Origin: Nocardia yamanashiensis NBRC 100130
Lineage (GTDB): Bacteria > Actinomycetota > Actinomycetes > Mycobacteriales > Mycobacteriaceae
Reading direction: 5' to 3'
NCBI RefSeq assembly: GCF_001613325.1
Contig: NZ_BDCD01000030.1
Span: 60,131 to 124,130 of the forward strand
DNA: 64,000 nucleotides
A program made the translations under genes and the position numbers. Positions 57,042 to 64,000 of the stretch are shown in pieces; position 1 is the first letter of the stretch, and the number at the start of each line of letters is the position of its first letter. Under the pieces are notes generated by a model. The model searched no databases. It worked only from the letters and a program-made list of their open reading frames with translations, and was not told where the DNA came from.

Positions 57042-57230
57042 CTACCGGACGACATACCAGAGTCCGCGGATCTGTTCGCAATGGGTATCGCCAAACGAGC
57101 CCGCAGATACCCGTTCGCACTCGACGAGCCGCGCGTAGGGTCCAGAAACCGTTTCAGCACTTGCGGTTGCGGTCATGCCGATGTTCAAACCGACTAGAAT
57201 AGTAGCGATCCCAACGATTTTGCGGAGCAT
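57042..57230 (-). CDS. Small secreted protein (62 residues, signal peptide)
   Basis: The ATG at 57230 follows a GGGGGGA stretch. A clear signal peptide (IVGIATILVGLNIGMTATASA) leaves a mature part of about 37 residues with two Cys (LVECERV and THCEQIRGLWYVV), likely one disulphide. Small secreted proteins of this style are common in Nocardia and mycobacteria; function unknown. Confidence 0.7.
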   Translation of the reverse strand: MLRKIVGIATILVGLNIGMTATASAETVSGPYARLVECERVSAGSFGDTHCEQIRGLWYVVR

Positions 57231-57790
57231 CGTCCCCCCCTTTGATCGATCCAGTCACATGGTGTGGCTGGCGCGTTGATCGTAGGATCGCTCGCGGATC
57301 CCGTGCAATCTGATTTCTTATCTGCGATAACGCTGTGCAGCAATGGGTTTGACGTGGTGGCTGCGGAGAGGTTTCCGGACCGTCGTTGGTGTGCGCGGTC
57401 GATCGCGGGGTAGATGCTGAATGTGGGGATGTCCCGACACGGTGGATGGAGACCGGTCACCGCGGCTGGAGGATATCTCGCCTATCGGCCGGACGGCCCT
57501 GCAGAGTGTCGTGCATCCAGCTGGTCCAGGGAACCTCCGGGATTCACCAAGCCCCCAGCCAACAGGTCGAGACATTCGGCGGAGAGATCGTTTCAGAAGA
57601 TCAGTAGCGAAGTTGGCAATCGTCGAGTATTCGCGCGGACAGGAAAGCTCGGTCGAGCTCGAACTCCTGGCCAGGCAACGGTCAATTCAAAGGCGATGAA
57701 GCGCACGTGCGTTGGGCCATTTCAAGCGTTCGGGCCGTGCGCCGCATAGCTTGCGCAGTGCAGGCGCTTCACGGTGTCGGCGATGCCGGG
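57231..57790. other. 560-nt stretch without a supported gene
   Basis: Short frames occur on both strands, but none has a good start with a ribosome binding site and protein-like composition. No clear repeat or hairpin was found. Confidence 0.5.
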
Positions 57791-57997
57791 TCAGGGCAGG
57801 GCGGCGTCCGCGCGCCTGTGCCGCCCACCCGGCGACGGCAGTGGCAGGCGCAGGGTGGGTGCGTCGAGTACGGCCTGGAGATGGTCGCGGAAGGCTTCGA
57901 TGGAGCCGTAGCGGGTGAGGATTTCATTCAGGAGCTGCGGGGCGGTGGCGCCGTGAATCAGAGGCGGCATACCGGTATCTCCTGTGCCGCTCACCAC
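57791..57997 (-). CDS. Small unrecognised protein coupled to an upstream small gene
   Basis: About 67 residues from a GTG at 57997 (or 57994, which overlaps the upstream stop as GTGA). The middle is helical (APQLLNEILTRYGSIEAFRDHLQAVLDAP) and the C-terminus is short and basic. Together with the 77-residue gene just upstream it forms a two-gene unit. Family unknown. Confidence 0.55.
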   Translation of the reverse strand: MVSGTGDTGMPPLIHGATAPQLLNEILTRYGSIEAFRDHLQAVLDAPTLRLPLPSPGGRHRRADAALP

Positions 57998-58224
57998 TGC
58001 GCGGTGAGCTCGGCCGGTGGCAGTCCTTCCTTGAGGCGCAGCTGGTCGGCGGTGGTGGCGAGTTCGGCGAGCGCGGCCTCGGAGAGTCCCGGCGCGACCC
58101 GGACCGCCAGATGCACCGTCCGGCCGTACCGGCCGGCGGCGGCGCGTGCGGCCAGCATTCGATGCTCGAGCGCCGGGTAGGAGCCGATGTCGTTCGGCAC
58201 GGCGGTTTTTCGTGTTTGGGCCAC
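57991..58224 (-). CDS. Small unrecognised protein, first gene of a two-gene unit
   Basis: 77 residues. The GTG at 58224 has AAAGGAG 7 nt upstream, strong support for the start. The product has a basic N-terminus and a helical body (YPALEHRMLAARAAAGRYGRTVHLAVRVAPGLSEAALAELATTADQLRL). Its stop overlaps the next small gene. A toxin-antitoxin or peptide-partner pair is conceivable, but nothing shows it. Confidence 0.6.
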   Translation of the reverse strand: MAQTRKTAVPNDIGSYPALEHRMLAARAAAGRYGRTVHLAVRVAPGLSEAALAELATTADQLRLKEGLPPAELTAQW

Positions 58225-58677
58225 GTCAGGTCTCCTTTGGATCCGAGTTATGTGCGAATCGATGCCCTGAGCAATCACCAAGATCGGGTGCGAGCACCCA
58301 AGCCTCATCGATACCCCGGCCCGAGCGACACCAAACCCCGCACTCCCGACACACCGGCCTCAGCGTGATGGCGGGAGGTCGTGGTCGGCTCCCGGCCGTG
58401 AACACCGGGCGCGGGCAGGACGTCGACGGGGATGCCGGTCGTGACGCGAGGGTGCAGGGCATGCATGCGTGCGTTGCGTGCTTTCCTGCCGAGAATGCGC
58501 GGCGGTCGGTATGCATCCGCTGCAACAACTTCAGGTTCAAGCCGCCCGAATGATCGACCCCGCACCGTGCCTGCGCGGCAGCGTGGCGAACAACCAGCGG
58601 TGATCTGCGGTGTTAACGATAAATATCGGAACTTCGAAGCGCCGATATCGTTGACTCGGTACTGATCTCATGTACTG
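58225..58677. other. 453-nt stretch with a possible operator
   Basis: No gene supported. Near the right end an imperfect inverted repeat (58615-58629 with 58642-58652, AACGATA...ATCGG against CCGATATCGTT) lies about 25 bp before the gene at 58678 and is AT-rich, so it may be a regulator site. Confidence 0.5.
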
Positions 58678-59073
58678 ATGAACGAATCTTGGCCACCCGG
58701 TGGGGCATCCGGTCCAGGGCATCCTGATCGGCCTCGCTGGCCGGGTCAGGTGGATCCGTCGCAGTATGCCGGCCCGGTGTGCGACGATCGGTCCAATTGG
58801 CAGGCGGTCATCGGGCCGATCCTCGTGATTTTGGCTGGGTTGTGGGGGGTGAAGAACATGTTCACCTTCCATATGGGTGCCGACGCCGGCTATGAGGTGG
58901 GTTACCGACTACCTGCTCTCCTATTGGCTTGCCTGGCTGTCGGAGTGTGCGTCCTGGGAATTCGCAGGGCGCGCAGCACCGGTCGCGGGGAAGTGCTGGC
59001 GATCGTCGGCACCACGTTCGGGAGCATCGGCATCGGGTTCATGTTGCTGGATATCGTCTCCGTGGCCAGCTGA
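58678..59073 (+). CDS. Small membrane protein of 131 residues
   Basis: A Pro/Gly-rich polar N-terminus of about 40 residues is followed by three hydrophobic segments (AVIGPILVILAGLWGV, LPALLLACLAVGVCVLGI, VLAIVGTTFGSIGIGFMLL). This looks like the small proline-rich-headed membrane proteins (DUF4190-like) of actinomycetes. Function unknown. Confidence 0.7.
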   Translation: MNESWPPGGASGPGHPDRPRWPGQVDPSQYAGPVCDDRSNWQAVIGPILVILAGLWGVKNMFTFHMGADAGYEVGYRLPALLLACLAVGVCVLGIRRARSTGRGEVLAIVGTTFGSIGIGFMLLDIVSVAS

Positions 59074-59094
59074 CGGCACGGCACGCGCCGAGTG

Positions 59095-59736
59095 TCATCG
59101 CGCGCCGCCGGGATTCTCCGCCGCGGATGATTCGAAGGCGCCGGCCTGCGCGGCCAGTGTCGCCGCCGTGGCCGCACGCTCGGGCAATCGGGCGTCGGCG
59201 GGCGTGCGCAGCAGTACCAGCTGGTGGTACAGCGGTGCTGTGGCCGCGAGAAGCACTGCGCGAGTATCGGTTTCGGCGGGTATCTCACCGCGTTCGATAG
59301 CACGCTCCACGACGATCTCGCATTGCGCATAGCGGTCCTCCCACAGCTGCCGCAATGCGCGCGCCGCGTCCTCCGATCGGAAGGACACCGCGATCAGCGC
59401 CATCGCGATCGACGATTCCTTGGTGAACGAGTCCTGGATCTCCCGGTTCAACTCCGCGAGATCACCGCGCAATGAGCCGGTGTCGGGCGGCTGCCAGTCC
59501 AGATCGCTTGCGGCGGCGAACAAGTCGGATATCAGGCCGCCCACATCGCGCCAGCGGCGGTACACGGTGGTGCGGTGCACGCCCGCGCGGGCGGCGACCG
59601 TGTCGACGGTCAGTGCGTCGTAGCCGTTCTCGGTCAGTTCCGCCTCGACAGCCGCGAGGACCTGCGCGCGAATGCGGGCGGTGCGGCCGCCGGGACGGGA
59701 TCGCGGCTCGGCGGCGTCTTCTGTGATGGGGGTCAT
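59095..59736 (-). CDS. TetR-family regulator divergent from an ABC-F gene
   Basis: 213 residues with an N-terminal helix-turn-helix (LTVDTVAARAGVHRTTVYRRW, about residues 42-62) and a helical C-terminal TetR domain. It is divergent from the ABC-F gene with 154 nt between; a GACAG-GAT-CTGTC palindrome at 59761-59773 is a candidate operator. It probably represses the ABC-F/esterase unit and senses a drug-like ligand; this is inferred from arrangement. Confidence 0.92.
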   Translation of the reverse strand: MTPITEDAAEPRSRPGGRTARIRAQVLAAVEAELTENGYDALTVDTVAARAGVHRTTVYRRWRDVGGLISDLFAAASDLDWQPPDTGSLRGDLAELNREIQDSFTKESSIAMALIAVSFRSEDAARALRQLWEDRYAQCEIVVERAIERGEIPAETDTRAVLLAATAPLYHQLVLLRTPADARLPERAATAATLAAQAGAFESSAAENPGGAR

Positions 59737-59760
59737 GGACTATCCGGGGTTGCTCGATGG

Positions 59761-59773
59761 GACAGGATCTGTC
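59761..59773. promoter_or_regulatory. Candidate TetR operator
   Basis: GACAG-GAT-CTGTC with 5-bp perfect arms, 24 nt from the TetR start and about 118 nt from the ABC-F start. Confidence 0.45.
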
Positions 59774-59890
59774 ACGATCTTAACGCAACATTCGTCGCAC
59801 TAGTGAGGTCGCCAATGCTCATTCGAAGTGTTCACCAGGTTCCGCGGTCGCTCCCGGCCGTGTCGTCCTCGAATGCTTCGGAGGTAGTTC

Positions 59891-61498
59891 GTGCCCACTC
59901 AGATCACCGCGCTCGCGGTCAGCAAGTCCTTCCACGGCCGCACGGTGCTCGATACGGTCACCTGTTCGCTCGGCGCGGGTGAACGCACCGGGATCATCGG
60001 CGAGAACGGGTCGGGTAAGAGCACACTGCTGCGCCTGTTCGCTGGGTGCGAGCAGCCCGATCAAGGCGAGATCGTCGTCCATGCCACCGGGGGAGTCGGA
60101 TATCTCGCTCAGGATGAGCGACTTCCCGCGCAGCTGAGCGTCCAGCAGGTCATCGACCGGTCGTTGCGCGAACTGCGCCGGATCGAGGATCGCATGCGGC
60201 GACTCGAACGGCAGATGGCCACCGGTGACGACTCCTGCCTGAACGAATACGGCGAGCTGACAACGGCTTTCGAGCTGCGCGGCGGCTATGACGCCGATGC
60301 CCGGGTAGAGCGGGCCCTGCACGGACTCGGACTCGACGTGGTCGCGCGCGATCGAGCGGTCGGTGAACTGTCCGGTGGAGAGCAGGTCCGGCTCCGCATG
60401 GCGGCCCTGCTCGCCGCCGCGCCGGAGGTGCTGTTGCTGGACGAGCCGACCAATCATCTCGACGACAACGCACTGACCTGGCTGGAAGACCATCTGCGGA
60501 CCCGGCGCGGCACCACGGTTACGGTCTCCCATGACCGCACGTTCCTGGAGCGGGTGGCGAGCACGCTGCTCGAAGTCGATGCCGATCGTCGATGCGTCGT
60601 GCGGCACGGCAACGGCTACCGCGGTTATCTCGCCGAACGCGAAGCGGCGCGGCAACGTTGGGCCCAGGCCCATCAGCGCTGGCGGGACGAGACCGACCAA
60701 CTGCGCGAAACCATCGCCACCACCGCACGGCGGGTCGCGCCGGGGCGACCGATGAAAGACAACAACAAGATGGCCTACGACCGGGCGGGCGGCCGCGTGC
60801 AGCAGTCGCTCGCGGGCCGGGTTCGCAATGCCGAGGAACGGCTGCGGCGACTGCTGGCAGATCCGGTCCCGCCGCCCCCGGAACGGTTGCGGTTCAAGAC
60901 GATTCCCTCGGCCGGGCGCGCGGCGGGAGTCGTCCTGGATGCCGCCGATATCGCGGTGGACGGCAGGCTATCGCCGACGAGTGTGCGGGTGTCCGCGGGG
61001 GAGCGGCTGCTGATCAGCGGCCCGAACGGCGCGGGCAAATCCACGCTGTTGCGGGTATTGGCGGGCGAGCTCGAGGCGGACCGCGGCACGGTGATCCGGC
61101 GCGGTCGAGTCGGTTATCTCGCACAAGAACCGCCCGCCGCCGTACCCGGCCGGACCTTGCTGTCCGCCTTCGCTCAGGGCCGCCCGGGACAGCCCGGCGA
61201 TCACACGCAAGTGCTGCTGTCGCTCGGCCTGTTCACGCGCACTCAGCTGACAAATCGGGTGGAGGATCTGTCCACCGGGCAGCGGCAGCGGCTCGAACTG
61301 GCACGACTGGTCAGCGAACCCTCGGAGTTGCTGTTGCTGGACGAGCCCACCAACCATCTCTCACCCGGACTCGTCGAGGAATTGGAAGCCGCCCTGGCCG
61401 ACTACCGAGGCGCGCTGGTCGTGGTCAGCCACGACCGCCGGCTCCGGGATCGCTGGCGTGGGGCACGGCTCGAACTGCGCGCATCGGCCTCGGCCTGA
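59891..61498 (+). CDS. ABC-F ribosome-protection ATPase (antibiotic-resistance type)
   Basis: 535 residues with two ATP-binding domains and no membrane segment. Walker A motifs are GENGSGKS (37-44) and GPNGAGKS; signatures are LSGGEQ and LSTGQR; Walker B is LLLDEPTNHL in both halves. The linker between them (about residues 240-320) is Arg/Gln-rich, as in ABC-F proteins that enter the ribosome and displace macrolides, lincosamides or pleuromutilins. Close relatives in producers include TlrC- and CarA-type proteins. The downstream gene encodes an erythromycin-esterase-family enzyme, so a drug-resistance role is likely. A housekeeping ABC-F is the alternative. Confidence 0.92.
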   Translation: MPTQITALAVSKSFHGRTVLDTVTCSLGAGERTGIIGENGSGKSTLLRLFAGCEQPDQGEIVVHATGGVGYLAQDERLPAQLSVQQVIDRSLRELRRIEDRMRRLERQMATGDDSCLNEYGELTTAFELRGGYDADARVERALHGLGLDVVARDRAVGELSGGEQVRLRMAALLAAAPEVLLLDEPTNHLDDNALTWLEDHLRTRRGTTVTVSHDRTFLERVASTLLEVDADRRCVVRHGNGYRGYLAEREAARQRWAQAHQRWRDETDQLRETIATTARRVAPGRPMKDNNKMAYDRAGGRVQQSLAGRVRNAEERLRRLLADPVPPPPERLRFKTIPSAGRAAGVVLDAADIAVDGRLSPTSVRVSAGERLLISGPNGAGKSTLLRVLAGELEADRGTVIRRGRVGYLAQEPPAAVPGRTLLSAFAQGRPGQPGDHTQVLLSLGLFTRTQLTNRVEDLSTGQRQRLELARLVSEPSELLLLDEPTNHLSPGLVEELEAALADYRGALVVVSHDRRLRDRWRGARLELRASASA

Positions 61499-61530
61499 TT
61501 TCGATCACTCACTCACAGAAGGGATCTCGC

Positions 61531-62793
61531 ATGCCTGTAACCCATCCCACCCCGATCTCCGGCTGGCTTCGCGACCACGCTGTAGCACTGACAACCCTCG
61601 ACCCGGACGACCCGCTCGATGACCTGGAACCGCTGCGCGAGATCATCGGCGGGGCCAAAGTCGTTGCGATAGGCGAGAATTCCCACTTCATCACCGAGTT
61701 CAAGCAGATGCGGCAACGCCTGCTGCGATTCCTGGTCGAGCGCTGCGGCTTCACCGTCCTGGCCTTCGAGTACGGCTTCAGCGAGAGCTTCCCCCTGGAT
61801 GCCTGGGCAGGGGGCGCGGGCGGCGAGGACGAGCTGGCGACCCACCTGGCCGGGACGATCCCGGTGGGAGTGGACGGTCCGTTGCGCTGGATCCGCCGGC
61901 ACAATGCCGGGGCGGCCACGCCCGTGCATTTCGCCGGTATCGATATCCCTGCGGCGGGCGGGTCGCTGCTCCCGGCGCTGGGCCCGGTCGCCGATTACCT
62001 GCGCGCAGTCGACCCAGAAACCCTGCCGTCGATCGAAGCGGCGACCCGGATCGCGGCGTCCTTCGCCGGCGCATCAGCAGCCTCGGCCGCGCCGGCATGG
62101 ACTCGCCTCCCTGCCGCCGACCAGGACGCGCTCACCGCGATCCTGGCACGCCTGCTCATCCGTTTCCGCGCTGTCGAATCGCTGTACGTCTCGCGCAGCG
62201 ATCAGCGTTGCTTCGATATCGCCCGCCGCCACCTTGAGGCCGCGGTGAGCGCCGACTACGGCTTTCGCGCAATGGCAGGCCTTTTCGCCGGAACTGGTCT
62301 CGTCGCCGACACCTCTGCCCGCGACAGCTATATGGCCGACTCGGTGCTGTGGCATCTAGATCGCTGCGAACCCGGAACTCGCATTGTCGTGGCCGCCCAC
62401 AATGCCCACATCCAGAAAGAGCCGGTCGCCTTCGAGGGGCAGCTGACCGGATTCCCCATGGGGCACTACCTGAATCGCGCCCTCGGCGACGACTACTTCG
62501 CCGTCGGCCTCACCAGCACCGGCGGGCATACCGCGGACATGCGCCCCGACGAAACCGCGCCCTTCGGCTTCACCGTCGAACTGACACCGCTGCGGCAACC
62601 CGAATCAGGAAGCGTTGAAGCCGCCTTCGCCGACTGCGGCGTGGGACCCGCCCTCGTCGATCTTCGCCCCGCCCGCCGCGAAAGCATCGGCGGCCCCGAC
62701 CGCACCCGACTCCAGAGCGCCTACCTCCACGTCCCCGTCCTCGATGCCTTCGACGGCATGCTCAACACGGCGACCTCCACGGTCGCCGATTGA
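61531..62793 (+). CDS. Erythromycin esterase-family hydrolase
   Basis: 420 residues of the Ere superfamily. The catalytic region GENSHF (Glu49, His52) is followed by FEYGFSESFPLDAW and later AHNAHIQK with another catalytic-region His; DMRPDETAP and a C-terminal FDGMLN segment fit the family. Ere enzymes open the macrolide lactone ring. It starts 32 nt after the ABC-F stop with an AAGGGA ribosome binding site, so the two form an operon. Some family members do not act on macrolides, so substrate specificity is unproved. Confidence 0.9.
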   Translation: MPVTHPTPISGWLRDHAVALTTLDPDDPLDDLEPLREIIGGAKVVAIGENSHFITEFKQMRQRLLRFLVERCGFTVLAFEYGFSESFPLDAWAGGAGGEDELATHLAGTIPVGVDGPLRWIRRHNAGAATPVHFAGIDIPAAGGSLLPALGPVADYLRAVDPETLPSIEAATRIAASFAGASAASAAPAWTRLPAADQDALTAILARLLIRFRAVESLYVSRSDQRCFDIARRHLEAAVSADYGFRAMAGLFAGTGLVADTSARDSYMADSVLWHLDRCEPGTRIVVAAHNAHIQKEPVAFEGQLTGFPMGHYLNRALGDDYFAVGLTSTGGHTADMRPDETAPFGFTVELTPLRQPESGSVEAAFADCGVGPALVDLRPARRESIGGPDRTRLQSAYLHVPVLDAFDGMLNTATSTVAD

Positions 62794-63106
62794 TCGAAGC
62801 CGATTTCTCCTCGAGCCGCCACCCGCCGGCGACCTGCGCCCGCGCATCCTGGCCGAATTGACCACCGCTTGGAGCACCGCCGGTCGCGACCGGGTTGCCA
62901 ACGACGGAACCGGCGGCCGCACAGCTCTTCTCGCCCGTTGGCGCAAAGCTGTCGCTGCCGTCTCCAACGCTCTCGACCTGTCGGCATAGTGGCCGGATAC
63001 GGTGACCGGGCACGTCCTGGAGCAGTGTTTGCCCGATCCGTCCAGCCAGTGGAATTCGGGTGCTGCAAGATTTGCGGCGGATTTGCGCCTCTGCCATCAT
63101 CTGCCG
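62794..63106. other. 313-nt stretch, possibly holding a gene remnant
   Basis: A plus-strand frame ending at 62989 reads plausibly as a protein tail (DLRPRILAELTTAW, TALLARWRKAVAAVSNAL) but has no start of its own, so it may be a relic. No other gene is seen. Confidence 0.4.
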
Positions 63107-63676
63107 ATGAAGAATTCGAAGGCTGTGGTGTTCGGTGCCGCAGTTGTGCTGTCTCTGGGAATTGCCGGTTGTAGCTCGGACCAGGAGTCCTCCACCGCCG
63201 GAACGTCGGCCGCGCCGACCACCGCTGCCGCCGGGACCACCGCGGCCGCCGCGCCTGCCGCGAGCGAATACACGAAACTGCTCATCAAGCCCGGCGATAT
63301 CGACGCCGACTGGACCTTGAGGACCACCAAGCCGGAGCAGAACGGCATCACCGGCATCTACGGCAACGGCGCGGGCACGGAGAAGATCACGACCGCGGTC
63401 GTTGTGCGCGACAGCGCGGCAACCGCCGCAGCGGCCGCCGCGGCGGCGAAGACCGGAGTGGTGCAGCAGGCCGGCGGCGCCTTCACACCCATCCCGGTCG
63501 GCGTCGACGGCGGCATCCTGAACGGATCGAACGGCACCACCGTCGTGGTCTTCGCCGAAGGCCCGGCGTTCGCGATCATCGAATTCAACAGCAAGACCGG
63601 AGAAGCCGTCCCGGCCGAGGTGGCGATCGCGATCGCCGAGCGGCAGGACGCCGTCATCAAGAACGGCGTGAAGTAG
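63107..63676 (+). CDS. Secreted lipoprotein of unknown function
   Basis: 189 residues. A lipoprotein signal peptide with lipobox LGIAGC (lipidated Cys near residue 22) is followed by a Thr/Ala/Ser-rich spacer and a compact domain (IKPGDIDADWTLR, GGAFTPIPVGVDGGI, VVVFAEGPAFAIIEFNSKTG). It is typical of mycobacterial/nocardial surface lipoproteins. The ATG at 63107 is chosen because it opens the signal peptide directly. A strong hairpin follows the stop. Confidence 0.85.
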   Translation: MKNSKAVVFGAAVVLSLGIAGCSSDQESSTAGTSAAPTTAAAGTTAAAAPAASEYTKLLIKPGDIDADWTLRTTKPEQNGITGIYGNGAGTEKITTAVVVRDSAATAAAAAAAAKTGVVQQAGGAFTPIPVGVDGGILNGSNGTTVVVFAEGPAFAIIEFNSKTGEAVPAEVAIAIAERQDAVIKNGVK

Positions 63677-63690
63677 GAGCGCACGGAGGC

Positions 63691-63747
63691 TGGTAGCCGA
63701 GTCGCGCCATCGGCTCAGGTGGCGATTCCCTGCCGACTCGGCTGCCA
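63691..63747 (+). terminator. Long hairpin terminator after the lipoprotein gene
   Basis: A 14-bp stem (TGGTAGCCGAGTCG with its complement, one G-U) encloses about 29 nt that can themselves form a CGCCA/TGGCG hairpin. It starts 15 nt after the lipoprotein stop. Confidence 0.8.
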
Positions 63748-63764
63748 GGGTTCGTTTGGAGGCC

Positions 63765-63836
63765 AACCGAACCGAGGAATCGAACCTCGGACCTGCTACA
63801 TGCAAAGCAGCAACTCTACCGCTGAGCTAGTCCGGT
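63765..63836 (-). tRNA. Atypical tRNA with UGC anticodon (tRNA-Ala by anticodon)
   Basis: Read on the minus strand, a full cloverleaf forms: 7-bp acceptor ACCGGAC/GTTCGGT with one G-U, D stem GCTC/GAGT, anticodon stem GCTGC/GTAGC with loop TTTGCAT, and T arm CGAGG-TTCGATT-CCTCG. The anticodon TGC reads Ala codon GCA. It is odd for tRNA-Ala: no G3-U70 pair, A1-U72 at the end, discriminator T, no encoded CCA. Flanking bases extend the acceptor pairing to 12 bp. It may be a degenerate or specialised tRNA. Confidence 0.8.
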
Positions 63837-64000
63837 TGGCCGATCATAAGGATAGCCAGCCGCAATGGACTGCGTTTGCGATTCGATCGCACCGGACGGG
63901 ATCGCTCGTTCTCAGATCGGTTGGGGTGCAGATGGTCTGCCTGAGCATCGAATTGCCGACCCGCCCGTCACCGCCCAAACCACATTTTGGAGATTGCGGG
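63837..64000. other. Window end, nothing recognised
   Basis: No gene, hairpin or repeat that I can support. Confidence 0.5.

Noticed and set aside
58452..58553. A short plus-strand frame with CVAC and CIRC pairs
   Set aside because: It has no usable start or ribosome binding site and is only about 33 codons; likely chance.
59816..59982. Upstream open frame before the ABC-F gene as an attenuation leader
   Set aside because: The frame runs past the ABC-F start and has no ribosome binding site or obvious stalling motif, so attenuation cannot be supported.
1..64000. CRISPR arrays, IS transposases and phage integration modules
   Set aside because: I saw no regularly spaced direct repeats, transposase or integrase motifs anywhere in the window.

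Overview
The window comes from a high-GC actinomycete, most likely Nocardia or a close relative. This is inferred from the GC-rich codon use, a SigK/RskA pair, several secreted lipase-type hydrolases and a giant NRPS with an MbtH partner; no rRNA or housekeeping marker confirms the genus. Gene calls rest on reading translations and on remembered family motifs; no database search was run.

Layout. 0.03-23.3 kb: one 7700-residue seven-module NRPS (C-A-T x7, then thioesterase) plus an MbtH-like protein. 23.6-26.3 kb: an ECF sigma factor and its RskA-type anti-sigma factor, then a secreted lipase. 26.4-50.7 kb: a large catabolic region, described below. 50.8-58.7 kb: another secreted lipase-like hydrolase, then small unrecognised genes with dispersed and inverted repeats. 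58.7-62.8 kb: a small membrane protein, a TetR regulator divergent from an ABC-F protein, and an erythromycin-esterase-family gene (antibiotic-resistance-like). 62.8-64 kb: a lipoprotein, a strong terminator and an atypical tRNA with a UGC anticodon.

The most striking part is 26.4-50.7 kb. A nine-gene minus-strand operon (39101 down to 30748) encodes, side by side, homologues of several plant chlorophyll-breakdown enzymes. These are a NOL/NYC1-like short-chain reductase, a Rieske oxygenase resembling pheophorbide a oxygenase, two red-chlorophyll-catabolite-reductase/bilin-reductase-like proteins and a chlorophyllase-like hydrolase. They sit with a nitrilase-family hydrolase and a maleate-isomerase-like protein. 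The divergent operon carries a 6+6-helix transporter-like protein and two surface-anchored neocarzinostatin-fold proteins. Other transcripts add a flavin-dependent monooxygenase set, two aldehyde dehydrogenases, a CitE-like lyase and secreted hydrolases, one of them chlorophyllase-like.

These transcripts are tied together by a repeated 25-bp, three-half-site element (GTTTC-N7-GAAAC-N3-GTTTC, either orientation). It lies upstream of seven transcription units, with a weaker copy before the only IclR-family regulator gene in the region. I infer an IclR-controlled regulon for extracellular capture, uptake and breakdown of chlorophyll or another tetrapyrrole and its side chain. The substrate is a hypothesis; the shared motif and the gene set are seen in the sequence. 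A neighbouring TetR circuit (26-bp perfect palindrome) controls a bicupin protein and a second maleate-isomerase-like enzyme.
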